From: Nocardia cerradoensis NBRC 101014
Lineage (GTDB): Bacteria > Actinomycetota > Actinomycetes > Mycobacteriales > Mycobacteriaceae
Direction of reading: 5' to 3'
Assembly (NCBI RefSeq): GCF_000308535.1
Contig: NZ_BAFW01000097.1
Span: forward strand, 1 to 41,369
Length of the DNA: 41,369 nucleotides
Shown here: positions 24,252-31,873 of the stretch, piece by piece
Layout: each line of letters begins with the position of its first letter
Numbering within the stretch: the stretch's first letter is position 1
Notes under the pieces: generated by a model
Seen by the model: only the letters and a program-made list of their open reading frames with translations
Databases searched by the model: none
Told to the model about the DNA's origin: nothing
Made by a program: the position numbers and the translations under genes

Positions 24252-24932
24252 TCAGCCCTCGCGGCGGACCGGGAATTCGCTTGCCAGATCGGCGAATACG
24301 GCACTGTTGAGATCGAAGGCGCGCCGGCACTCGCCGAGCACCCGCTGCTTCTCCAGATCGTCGACGGCCAGTTCGTCGAGCAGAGTGCGGTAGCCGCGCT
24401 TGAAAGCGGCGGGATTCGCGATCTGATCGAAGACGTAGAAGCGCACCCCGTCGCCACGCTTGGGCAGCTGCCACAGCTTCGCCGCCGTGCCACGAATGAC
24501 CTGCCCGCCGGACAGATCACCCAGATAGCGGGTGTAGTGGTGGGCCACATAGCCCGCGGGCCAGTGCAGCGCGCACTCGGTGATCCGGGCGGCGTATTCG
24601 GCGGTCGCGGGCAGGGCGGCGATGTCGTCGCGCCACTCCGGTCCGCCCAGATGTGCCAGATCGTCCTCGAGATGGGCCAGGCGCGCGAGTTCGGGCCGGA
24701 TGAACGGACCCGCGACCGGATCGGCGGCGAGCACGTCCCAGTGCGCCTCGAGTGCCTGGTAGATGTGCCAGAGCTGGCCGGTGTAGCGATAGAACGCGCT
24801 GACGTCCAGTGCACCGCCCAGCATGTCGCTCATGAAGGTGGAGTTCTCGGCGCGCTCGTGCTGTTCGGCGGTGGCGGAGCGGATCTGCGCGGAGAACGGC
24901 ACGGGCTGCTCGGTAGAGGTGGCGTCCGGCAT
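24252..24932 (-). CDS. hmuO: Heme oxygenase (HmuO type)
   Basis: The 226-aa protein matches biliverdin-producing bacterial heme oxygenases. IRSATAEQHERAEN carries the proximal heme ligand H25, and the distal helix has YTRYLGDLSGGQVI with the flexible GDLSGG. Residues about 30-60 (FMSDMLGGALDVSAFYRY) also fit. It opens heme with three oxygen and reductase cycles to release iron. ATG 24932 follows GAGGAAATC. A DtxR/IdeR-like box lies 29 nt upstream, which fits induction under iron limitation. It stands alone between a hairpin and a long upstream gap. A longer in-frame reading up to 25133 runs through the repeat and is not coding. Confidence 0.95.
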   Translation of the reverse strand: MPDATSTEQPVPFSAQIRSATAEQHERAENSTFMSDMLGGALDVSAFYRYTGQLWHIYQALEAHWDVLAADPVAGPFIRPELARLAHLEDDLAHLGGPEWRDDIAALPATAEYAARITECALHWPAGYVAHHYTRYLGDLSGGQVIRGTAAKLWQLPKRGDGVRFYVFDQIANPAAFKRGYRTLLDELAVDDLEKQRVLGECRRAFDLNSAVFADLASEFPVRREG

Positions 24933-24960
24933 GATCCTGATTTCCTCGCTTCGTGGGACG

Positions 24961-24979
24961 ACAAGTATGGGTAACCTAA
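24961..24979 (-). promoter_or_regulatory. DtxR/IdeR-like iron box before heme oxygenase
   Basis: Read on the minus strand, TTAGGTTACCCATACTTGT agrees with the DtxR/IdeR consensus TTAGGTTAGCCTAACCTAA at 13 of 19 positions, with the first eight identical. It lies 28 nt upstream of the heme oxygenase start codon, where iron-dependent repressors normally bind. Confidence 0.6.
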
Positions 24980-25026
24980 CTTCGCCTCCGACGATACCGG
25001 GCGACGAGCGCGACGGAATCAAACTT

Positions 25027-25274
25027 TCGGACGAGAAACCCGCGCGCGCCCACGTGCGCGCCGACCGGCGGCTGCCGATGAACTGGCATCTGTCGTCGGC
25101 GGCGGGCGGGTAAACAAATCGTGCAAACCTCACCGACTTTGCGAGTTTTCCGCCATTTTCGCGGAGGTTTGCACGAAAAGTTCAGCACCACCGCCTGCGA
25201 CCGTGTATTCCCTGTGGGTCGACGCTCGGTGGCGGCGGCGGACACGGAGTCGTTCGTGGGCGCGGTCTTCCCGC
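25027..25274 (+). repeat. Intergenic repeat copy 1, left of cutA
   Basis: This block of about 248 bp recurs at 25844-26083. It shares TCGGACGAGAAA near the left end, a central section of near identity (25112-25187), and CGTTCGTGGGCGCGGT at the right end. The core has a perfect 13-bp inverted repeat, TCGTGCAAACCTC at 25119-25131 and its complement at 25164-25176, with a conserved 32-bp spacer. No coding frame is convincingly conserved. The two copies flank cutA in the same orientation. Confidence 0.8.
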
Positions 25275-25437
25275 CCCCAGCTCCTCTGACTTGCCACAGG
25301 ACCCGGGGGTCATCCGGGGCGCGATGGTCATATGCTCGATTGTTTCATCACCACTGATGACTTATTACAGCGAGTTGTGCACTCGGCTGGCGACGTGAAT
25401 CACTCAGCGGCGCAACGCTGATCGATATGGTGACCGC

Positions 25438-25770
25438 ATGGCGACAGCGCGGGTATGGGCAGTGACATCGACGACGCCGACCGAGGATGATGCGCGAGGT
25501 ATCGCCCGAACAGTGGTCGGTGAGCGGCTGGCGGCGGGAGCGGAGATTACCGGGCCGGCGGTGTCGGTGTTCTGGCATCTGGGCGAGCTCGGTGAGGGTC
25601 AGGAATGGCGGGTGACGTTCCGGACGGCGGCAACGACGCGGGATCGGCTCGCGGGGCGGATCCGGGAGTTGCATCCGTGGGACAGTCCCGAAGTGACCGC
25701 GACGCCGGTGGAGTGGTGCCTCGATACCTACGTCGATTGGGTGGAACGGACTACAGCGGCGCCGGAATAG
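25438..25770 (+). CDS. cutA: CutA1-family divalent cation tolerance protein
   Basis: This small (110 aa) trimeric ferredoxin-like-fold protein reads MATARVWAVTSTTPTEDDAR, then RTVVGERLAAGAEITGPAVSVFWH, GQEWRVTFRTAA, and the conserved ELHPWDSPEVTATPVEW plus YVDWV at the end. It is a little divergent: the usual aromatic-rich HPYE-like segment is HPWDSPEV. Family members bind copper or other divalent cations, but their cellular role is unsettled. ATG 25438 has no good ribosome binding site. The gene sits alone between two copies of an intergenic repeat, which may have moved or duplicated around it. Confidence 0.82.
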   Translation: MATARVWAVTSTTPTEDDARGIARTVVGERLAAGAEITGPAVSVFWHLGELGEGQEWRVTFRTAATTRDRLAGRIRELHPWDSPEVTATPVEWCLDTYVDWVERTTAAPE

Positions 25771-25843
25771 GCGCCTGTACAGCCGCGGTGCGGCGCGCGA
25801 GCTCGGCTCCGCGGGGCTCGGTGGCAGCGCCACCACCGAATCG

Positions 25844-26083
25844 TCGGACGAGAAATCGCGCGGCTGTGTGCGCGGCGACTGGCGGTGGTCGATGAACTGC
25901 CGTTTCGTCGTCGGCGGTGGACCGGTGAACAAATCGTGCAAACCTCACCGGCTTTGCGAGTTTTCCGCCTGTTTCGCGGAGGTTTGCACGAAAAGTTCAG
26001 CACAACTGCCGCCGGCCCCGTGTTCCCCTGCGGATCGGCGCTCGGTGATGGACACGGATCGTTCGTGGGCGCGGTATTCCCGC
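25844..26083 (+). repeat. Intergenic repeat copy 2, right of cutA
   Basis: This is the second copy of the block at 25027-25274, offset by 809-817 bp, so small indels have accumulated. The perfect 13-bp inverted repeat is kept (25934-25946 and 25979-25991) while the spacer differs at a few bases. Conservation of both arms despite flanking divergence suggests selection on a hairpin or on a protein-binding palindrome. Confidence 0.8.
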
Positions 26084-26133
26084 TCGGGCGGTGCGGGCAT
26101 GCGATGCCGGTGGCGCGGTAAACCCCTTGCAGG

Positions 26134-26883
26134 TCAATCGCTTTGGGGTGGGCGGTCGAACTTCTCGATCGTGGCTTTCGATGTCGATCGGTCCTGCAGG
26201 ACCAGTTCCCACGGGCCCACGTTCACGTCGAAGTTCTTGCCGAAGCCCACCCACTTTCCCGCTAGCCGGGTGGCGGTGAGTTCCGACAGCAGCTGGATCG
26301 CCCCGAAATACCGTGCGCCCTTGTAGTAGCCGCTCGGTGCGGTGGTTTCCGACCAGGTGCCCGTCGCGATATGCCCGTCGAGGGTTAGGTCGAGTTCGAG
26401 TGTGCCCGCGGCCGACTTGGGCAGGCTGCGGACGGTGAGCCGCTGTTCGTGCTGGAGTACGACCACGTAGTGCGACGAGGTGAAGGTCTGTTCGCGGCCG
26501 GAGGAGTAGTACTCGTAGCGGGACAACCAGATTCCGGAGTACGTGCCGGCATTGGGCTGCGGTGCGGCCTGGCCGGGATGGCGCTCGCGTGGGACATCGC
26601 CGATGGCCGAGTGGACTTCGTGGCCGCCCGTGTCGTCCCCGGACAGGCTGCGTCCGGCCATCACCGCGCCGAATCCGAGGCTTTCGATGGGCAGGCGCAT
26701 CACCTGCTCCAAGGCGCGCGCATGCGACGGGCGGGGATTGGCGGTCGCGCCGGATTCCCATCGCTGGACGAGTCGTTTCGTCGCGCTGGCACATCCGGCC
26801 TCGCGCAGCATGCGGGCGAGATCGTCCTGGCTCAGCAGTCGTGCCGTGCGGGCGGCGCGCAAGGCGACGTTCGGCGCTCCCAT
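26134..26883 (-). CDS. XRE-family HTH protein with unknown C-terminal domain
   Basis: The product is 249 aa from ATG 26883. Residues about 5-70 form an XRE-type helix-turn-helix (VALRAARTARLLSQDDLARML, then RLVQRWESG). Residues 110-245 are rich in aromatic residues and beta strands (YSGIWLSRYEYYSSGREQTF, then TGTWSETTAPSGYYKGARYF, GKWVGFGKNFDVNVGPWEL). They resemble the sensor-like beta-barrel tail seen with XRE domains in actinobacteria, which I cannot name. There is no membrane segment. It is divergent from the small membrane peptide and asnB group on its right, 169 bp away, and may regulate it. Longer in-frame readings past 26883 have no ribosome binding site. Confidence 0.8.
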   Translation of the reverse strand: MGAPNVALRAARTARLLSQDDLARMLREAGCASATKRLVQRWESGATANPRPSHARALEQVMRLPIESLGFGAVMAGRSLSGDDTGGHEVHSAIGDVPRERHPGQAAPQPNAGTYSGIWLSRYEYYSSGREQTFTSSHYVVVLQHEQRLTVRSLPKSAAGTLELDLTLDGHIATGTWSETTAPSGYYKGARYFGAIQLLSELTATRLAGKWVGFGKNFDVNVGPWELVLQDRSTSKATIEKFDRPPQSD

Positions 26884-27052
26884 GCGCCCACCATAAAGCA
26901 ATGACGCCTGAATGTCGCCCCGTTTGTGTGCCGATTGACGCCGTTTTCGTCGTCGCCCAGCGGCCGTGGTCTGCGCGAATCTGGTCGCAGCCGCGAGAGC
27001 TGTGGTTCCCGACGCCGCGGCATTCCGAACCGGACAACGAGGGGTATGTGCG

Positions 27053-27157
27053 ATGTGGATGTTGTTCCTGCTCGCCGTGGGATTGCTCGTGTTGACCGTC
27101 GCGCTGGTACGCGTTCCACTGCGTGGCGAGGTGCGTCGCAGGGGTCGGCGGTCGTGA
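27053..27157 (+). CDS. Small membrane peptide (34 aa)
   Basis: ATG at 27053 follows GAGGGG by 9 nt. The peptide MWMLFLLAVGLLVLTVALVR has one hydrophobic segment followed by a strongly basic tail (RGEVRRRGRRS), the layout of a single-pass small membrane protein with its tail in the cytoplasm. Its TGA overlaps the GTG start of the next gene by 4 bp (GTGA at 27154-27157), which implies translational coupling and supports it being real. No family is recognised. Confidence 0.5.
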   Translation: MWMLFLLAVGLLVLTVALVRVPLRGEVRRRGRRS

Positions 27158-27461
27158 GGGATGCGCTCCCGGTCGCGCTGGGGTGGGTGCATCCGGAGTC
27201 GCCGTGTCTCGACTGGGATATCGCTCAGGTGCGCCGGCTGGCGGAGCGGCTGGGCTATCGGCTGGTGTGGGCGCCGGAGGCGAGTCGGATACCGCTCGCC
27301 GATCAGGTCCGCGCGGCCGGTGCCGAAGTCGTAATCGCACCGTCGACAGAGCATTTCGACTTCCTCGCGCTGAATTCGGTGATGGCGGTCGCCGACGTCG
27401 AGACCGTGACCCGCGGCTCTCCTTTGCTCGGTGGGCTACCGGAGGGCAATCCGGCCGGTAG
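27154..27461 (+). pseudogene. Resolvase-like small protein, frameshifted
   Basis: From GTG 27154 the frame reads VRDALPVALGWVHPESPCLD, then DIAQVRRLAERLGYRLVWAP, AGAEVVIAPSTEHFDFLAL and VADVETVT. This is an N-terminal serine-recombinase-like fold fragment of a type I recall from nocardiae and rhodococci. At about 27410 the natural continuation is in another frame (PRLSFARWATGGQSGR, stop at 27459-27461). One missing C in the CCC at 27410-27412 would explain this. In the present sequence the original frame instead stays open through 27705 into asnB. This is either a true 1-nt deletion or a sequencing error in a C run. The catalytic Ser region is not evident, so it may not be a working recombinase even when intact. 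Confidence 0.6.
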
Positions 27462-27705
27462 CGGAAGTAGGGGCGGGGTGACGATAGGAGTGGCGGCGCG
27501 TTCGGCCGGGCCAGTCCGGTCCGGCGGAACCGGCCGATTTCCCGACGTTTGCCGGCCGCGCGCGAAGAGAACTATTCGGGCGAAAGCGGCGAGTTCGGAC
27601 AAGCTCGGACAAGTCGGGCGCGTGGTGGCGCGGCCGAGACTCCTTGTGTTACAACGGTTTTACGCATCGTTCACTAAGCTAACTAAATTTTGGAGAGGCG
27701 GCGGA

Positions 27706-29550
27706 ATGTGCGGAATCGCGGGCTGGGTGGCGTTCTCGAACGACCTCACCCGGCAGCAGGGGGTTATCGATGCGATGACCGAGACCATGGCCTGTCGCGG
27801 GCCGGACGGGCGAGGCACCTTCGTCCGTGAACACGCGGCACTGGGACACCGGCGACTGGCCATCATCGACCTGCCGGGCGGAGCGCAGCCGATGACCGTG
27901 CCGACACCGGCGGGCGATGTCGGCATGGTGTACTCGGGCGAGGCCTACAACTTCCGAGAACTGCGTGACGAACTGCGCGCCCTCGGGCACACCTTCGACA
28001 CCGACAGTGACACCGAGGTGGTGCTGCACGGCTACCTGCAGTGGGGCGAGTCGGTCGTCGACCATCTCAACGGCATGTACGCCTTCGCGATCTGGGACGA
28101 GCGCCATCAGAAGCTGGTCATGGTGCGCGACCGGATGGGTATCAAACCGTTCTACTACTACCCGACCCCCGACGGCGTGCTGTTCGGCTCCGAGCCCAAG
28201 GCGATCCTCGCCAACCCGCTCGCGGCCGAGGCGGTCGACCTCGACGGCCTGCGCGAGCTGTTCGCCATGACCAAACAGCCCGGCTGGTCGCTGTGGAAGG
28301 GCATGGAAGAGGTACTGCCCGGCACGCTGGTCACGGTGGACCGCAACGGAATTCGCGCCCGCACCTACTGGCGGCTGCAAGCCGTCGAGCACACCGACAG
28401 TCAGGAACAGACGGTCGCGCGGGTGCGCGAATTGCTGACCGATATCGTCGAACGTCAGCTGATCTCCGATGTGCCGCGCTGCGTGCTGCTGTCGGGCGGA
28501 CTCGACTCGAGCGCGATCACCGGGCTGGCCGCGGCACGGCTGGCCCGCGACGGCGAGCAGTTGCGCACGTTCTCGGTGGATTTCGCCAACCAGGAGCAGA
28601 ACTTCGTACCGGACGAGATGCGCGACACCCCGGATTCGCCGTTCGTGCGGGAGGTGGCGGCGCTGGTGCGTTCGGCCCATCGCGACGTGATGTTGAATCC
28701 GGCCGATCTGGCCGATCCGGCGGCGCGGCGCGCGGTGGTCACCGCCCGCGACATCCCCGTCGGTTTCGGTGATATGGACACCTCGCTGTATCTGCTGTTC
28801 GCGGCCATCCGGCAGCAGTCGACCGTGGCACTGTCGGGCGAGTCGGCCGACGAGGTGTTCGGCGGGTATCGCTGGTTCCACGACGAGGTGGCGCTGAAGG
28901 AGGACAACTTTCCGTGGCTGGCGTTCAACAGCGCCCTGACCGGCGACTCTCGCTGGCAGATCCTGAACCCGGCCCTGCGTGAACGGCTGCGGCTCGAGGA
29001 GTTCGTCGCCGACCAGTACAGCGCGGCGGTGGCCGAGGTCGAGCATCTCGACGGCGAATCCGAGGTCGAACACCGGATGCGGACCGTCTGCCACCTGCAC
29101 CTGACCCGGTTCGTGCGCACGTTGCTCGACCGCAAGGACCGCGCGTCCATGGCGGTCGGCCTCGAAGTGCGGGTCCCGTTCTGCGACCACCGCCTGGTCG
29201 AATACGTCTACAACACCCCGTGGTCGTTGAAGACGTTCGACGGCCGGGAGAAGAGCCTGCTGCGGCATGCGGCCGAGCATGTGCTGCCGCAATCGGTCGT
29301 CCAGCGGGTCAAGAGCCCGTATCCGTCGACACAGGATCCGGGCTATGCGGCGGTGCTGCAGCAGCAGGCGAAACACGTTCTCGCCGAGAGTGATTCACGG
29401 CTGTTCGACCTGATCGACCGGCAGTGGCTGCAGCGGGCGGTTGCCCTCGACCCGGCGGGTCTCGACAGCGCCGTGCGCGCCGGATTGGATCGCATCATCG
29501 ATCTGCACACCTGGCTGGAGCTGTATTCTCCGCAACTACAGCTGGATTGA
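27706..29550 (+). CDS. asnB: Asparagine synthase (glutamine-hydrolysing)
   Basis: The product is 614 aa, normal for actinobacterial AsnB. ATG 27706 follows GGAGAGG and exposes Cys2 (MCGIAGWVAF), the glutaminase nucleophile, which fixes the start although the frame is open far upstream. The N-terminal class II amidotransferase domain has RGPDGRG at 31-37, LGHRRLAI and VYSGEAYNF at 75-83. The synthetase domain has the PP-loop SGGLDSS at 263-269, then LSGESADEVFGGY and a C-terminal GLEVRVPFCDH. It makes asparagine from aspartate, glutamine and ATP in the cytosol, or amidates another carboxylate in specialised pathways. It is followed by a terminator hairpin. Confidence 0.95.
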   Translation: MCGIAGWVAFSNDLTRQQGVIDAMTETMACRGPDGRGTFVREHAALGHRRLAIIDLPGGAQPMTVPTPAGDVGMVYSGEAYNFRELRDELRALGHTFDTDSDTEVVLHGYLQWGESVVDHLNGMYAFAIWDERHQKLVMVRDRMGIKPFYYYPTPDGVLFGSEPKAILANPLAAEAVDLDGLRELFAMTKQPGWSLWKGMEEVLPGTLVTVDRNGIRARTYWRLQAVEHTDSQEQTVARVRELLTDIVERQLISDVPRCVLLSGGLDSSAITGLAAARLARDGEQLRTFSVDFANQEQNFVPDEMRDTPDSPFVREVAALVRSAHRDVMLNPADLADPAARRAVVTARDIPVGFGDMDTSLYLLFAAIRQQSTVALSGESADEVFGGYRWFHDEVALKEDNFPWLAFNSALTGDSRWQILNPALRERLRLEEFVADQYSAAVAEVEHLDGESEVEHRMRTVCHLHLTRFVRTLLDRKDRASMAVGLEVRVPFCDHRLVEYVYNTPWSLKTFDGREKSLLRHAAEHVLPQSVVQRVKSPYPSTQDPGYAAVLQQQAKHVLAESDSRLFDLIDRQWLQRAVALDPAGLDSAVRAGLDRIIDLHTWLELYSPQLQLD

Positions 29551-29556
29551 GCGCTC

Positions 29557-29600
29557 CCTCCGGGCCGGCCCTCGACCTCGCGTCGGGGTCGGCCCGGAGG
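29557..29600 (+). terminator. Terminator hairpin after asnB
   Basis: CCTCCGGGCCGGCCC pairs with GGGTCGGCCCGGAGG (one G:T pair) and the stem continues inward through CGAC and GTCG around a CTCGC loop. It begins 7 nt after the asnB stop codon. There is no T-run. Confidence 0.75.
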
Positions 29601-29714
29601 CTGTCCGCGCTGTTCGGAGGTGGTGCCGGAGATTTGCTCGCGCGCCGGAACAAGCTCGTGAACATTATTTACTAATAGGTGTTCACAAAACGGGCTGTGG
29701 TGTGGTTCACTCCT

Positions 29715-29728
29715 AGGAACGTGTTCCA
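29715..29728 (+). promoter_or_regulatory. KstR-type operator before the CYP125-type P450
   Basis: AGGAACGTGTTCCA matches TNNAACNNGTTNNA except for the first base, and its inner ten bases form a GGAAC/GTTCC palindrome. It overlaps the start of the ribosome binding site (AAAGGAGG) 12 nt before the GTG start, consistent with repression near the transcription start. Confidence 0.7.
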
Positions 29729-29739
29729 AAGGAGGTACC

Positions 29740-30975
29740 GTGTCCGCGCCGTCTCTGCCGTCCATCAGTCACGATTTCGATTTCACCGACCCCGATCTGC
29801 TGTCGCAGCGCCTGCCCGTGGCCGAATGGGCCGAACTGCGCCGCACCGCCCCGGTGTGGTGGGTCGACCAGCCCAACGGAGTGAGTGGTTTCGACGACGG
29901 CGGCTACTGGGTGGTCAGCCGGCTCGACGACATCAAGGAAATCTCGAAGAACTCCGAGGTCTTCTCCACCCAGGAGAACACCGCGGTGATCCGCTTCAAC
30001 GGCGAGATCACCCGCGAGGAGATCGAGATCCAGCGGGCCATGCTGGTCAACACCGATCCGCCCGCGCACGACAAACTGCGCCGCATCATCTCGCGCGGTT
30101 TCACCCCGCGTGCGGTGGAGAGCCTGCGGGCCGCGCTGCGCGAGCGCGCCGAGCGGATCGTGCACGAGGCGAAGAAGACCGGCGGCGGCGACTTCGTCCA
30201 GCAGGTGGCCTGTGAGCTGCCGCTGCAGGCCATCGCCGAACTGCTCGGCGTGCCGCAGGAGGATCGCGGCAAGCTGTTCGAGTGGTCCAACCAGATGATG
30301 GGCTACGACGACCCCGAGTACGCCGACAGCTACAAGATGGCCAACGCTCAGGTCATGGGCTATGCGTGGAATCTCGCCGAAGAGAAGCGCAAATGCCCGG
30401 CCGACGACATCGTCTCCCAGCTGCTCAACGCCGATATCGAGGGTGAGGCGCTGGGCTCGGAGGAGTTCGCCTGGTTCGTCATCCTGCTGGCCGTGGCCGG
30501 TAACGAGACCACCCGCAACGCCACCACGCACGGCATGAAGGCGTTCGTGGACAATCCGGCGCAGTGGGAGCTCTACAAGGCCGAGCGGCCGCGCACCGCG
30601 CCCGACGAGATCGTGCGCTGGGCGACCCCGGTGATCGCGTTCCAGCGAACCGCGTTGTCGGACACCGAAATCGGCGGCCAGGCCATCAAGAAGGGCCAGC
30701 GGGTCGGCCTGTTCTACTCCTCGGCGAACTTCGACGAGGAACGTTTCGACAAGCCGTTCGAATTCGACATCATGCGAAACCCGAACCCGCACGTGGGTTT
30801 CGGCGGCACCGGCACCCACTACTGCGTCGGCGCCAACCTGGCCCGGCTGCAGCTGGATCTGATCTTCAACGCGATCGCCGACGTGATGCCCAACCTGCGT
30901 GAGGTTTCCGAGCCGGTCCGGCTACGCTCGGGCTGGTTGAACGGAATCAAGAGCTGGCAGGTCGCCTACGAGTGA
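29740..30975 (+). CDS. cyp125: Steroid C26-monooxygenase-type cytochrome P450 (CYP125 family)
   Basis: The product is 411 aa from GTG 29740 with AAAGGAGG 6 nt upstream. P450 landmarks are the I-helix AGNETT at 253-258, the ExxR motif E290-R293 (EIVRWATPV), and the heme loop FGGTGTHYCVG with C362. Long stretches match mycobacterial CYP125A1 as I remember it: FDFTDPDL, RIISRGFTPRAV, CELPLQAIAELLGVPQEDRGKL, FQRTAL, YSSANFDEE and LRSGWLNGIK. CYP125 hydroxylates and oxidises the sterol side chain at C26/27 at the entry to cholesterol side-chain degradation. A KstR-like operator overlaps its leader. No ferredoxin or thiolase gene is adjacent, unlike the M. tuberculosis locus, so this may be a paralogue. 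Confidence 0.92.
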   Translation: MSAPSLPSISHDFDFTDPDLLSQRLPVAEWAELRRTAPVWWVDQPNGVSGFDDGGYWVVSRLDDIKEISKNSEVFSTQENTAVIRFNGEITREEIEIQRAMLVNTDPPAHDKLRRIISRGFTPRAVESLRAALRERAERIVHEAKKTGGGDFVQQVACELPLQAIAELLGVPQEDRGKLFEWSNQMMGYDDPEYADSYKMANAQVMGYAWNLAEEKRKCPADDIVSQLLNADIEGEALGSEEFAWFVILLAVAGNETTRNATTHGMKAFVDNPAQWELYKAERPRTAPDEIVRWATPVIAFQRTALSDTEIGGQAIKKGQRVGLFYSSANFDEERFDKPFEFDIMRNPNPHVGFGGTGTHYCVGANLARLQLDLIFNAIADVMPNLREVSEPVRLRSGWLNGIKSWQVAYE

Positions 30976-31038
30976 GCGCCGCGGCCGCCGGGGCAGCGCC
31001 CTCGGCGACCCCGGTCTCCGGCGGCCCAGGACACAGTG

Positions 31039-31083
31039 TGCGCACCGGCCTCGACGTACCCGTGACGTCGGGGCCGGTGCGCA
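31039..31083 (+). terminator. Terminator hairpin after the P450 gene
   Basis: TGCGCACCGGCCTCGACGT and its near-perfect complement ACGTCGGGGCCGGTGCGCA enclose a 7-nt loop, giving a 19-bp stem with one G:T pair. It lies between the P450 stop and the TetR start, and probably ends the P450 transcript. Confidence 0.8.
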
Positions 31084-31101
31084 TGCGACGAAGGACGACG
31101 C

Positions 31102-31821
31102 ATGACAGCCGCACGACGGGGCCGGATGCCCGCGGTCAGCGACGCCGATATCCGGCGCGTGGCCCGCACGCTCCTGGTGGAGCAGGGACCCGAGGCGGTG
31201 ACCCTGCGCGCCATCGCGCGTGAGCTGGGTATCACCGCACCCGCGTTGTATCGGTATTACGCCTCCCGCGACGATCTGGTAGGTGCGCTGCGCAGCGATA
31301 TCTGCGCCGACCTGGCCCACGAGCTCGCCGAGCAGGTGGCCGAGCTGCCCGAGGACGGCATGGTCCAGCTGTTCGCCATCTGCAAGGGTTTCCGGCAGTG
31401 GGCCCTGGCCCACGCCCACGAGTTCACCCTCGTCTTCGCCTCGCCCGCCGGCGGTTCGGCCAGCGCGATGCGGCAATTCGACGAACCGTTCGGCCGCATC
31501 TTCCTGGAGGCGGCGGGCCGGCTGCTGACCACCTACGACATCGTCACCCCGCCGACCGACGTGATCCCGCACGCGCTGCGCGAAGACCTCGTCGGATTCC
31601 AGACCGAACTGCTGGCCGTGCTCGCCGAATCGGGGCAGAAATTCCCGGCCGAGAAGCTGGACCTGGGCGTCACCTATCTGATGATCCAGTTCTGGGCGCG
31701 GCTGTACGGGCACGTCACGCTCGAAGTGTTCGGCAACTACCCGATGCCGGTGGGTAATCCGGACGCCCTGTTCGATGCGACGCTGGCCGATCTGGCCCGC
31801 TCCATCGGATTCGCGGCCTGA
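31102..31821 (+). CDS. TetR-family transcriptional regulator
   Basis: The product is 239 aa from ATG 31102, preceded by AAGGA. The N-terminal TetR helix-turn-helix is at about 15-62 (ARTLLVEQGPEAVTLRAIAREL, GITAPALYRYYASRDDL). The C-terminal part resembles the WHG-type TetR ligand domain (FRQWALAHAHEFTLVFASP, MIQFWARLYGHVTLEVFGNY). It is downstream of the P450 after a terminator and in the same direction, convergent with the ThrE gene. Target and ligand are unknown. It is not obviously KstR, whose usual gene context is different. Confidence 0.93.
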   Translation: MTAARRGRMPAVSDADIRRVARTLLVEQGPEAVTLRAIARELGITAPALYRYYASRDDLVGALRSDICADLAHELAEQVAELPEDGMVQLFAICKGFRQWALAHAHEFTLVFASPAGGSASAMRQFDEPFGRIFLEAAGRLLTTYDIVTPPTDVIPHALREDLVGFQTELLAVLAESGQKFPAEKLDLGVTYLMIQFWARLYGHVTLEVFGNYPMPVGNPDALFDATLADLARSIGFAA

Positions 31822-31873
31822 GGCATCCCGGGCGACACCGATCCTCCGGCTCGGGGCCGCGCACTCGGCGGTC

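Noticed and set aside
24252..25133. Heme oxygenase with an extra 67 N-terminal residues
   Set aside because: The extension runs through the intergenic repeat and the iron box; ATG 24932 has a ribosome binding site and the family length.
25119..25991. CRISPR array
   Set aside because: Only two long imperfect repeat copies about 810 bp apart, with a gene between them and no spacer pattern.
26926..27153. In-frame upstream extension of the resolvase-like/asnB frame
   Set aside because: No ribosome binding site, and the composition is that of noncoding GC-rich DNA overlapping the small membrane peptide in another frame.
27665..27695. DtxR-like box before asnB
   Set aside because: Only about 11 of 19 positions agree with the consensus and there is no functional reason for iron control.
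27679..29376. Leftward frame of 565 aa across asnB
   Set aside because: Antisense of asnB; His/Arg/Gln-rich composition typical of a shadow frame.
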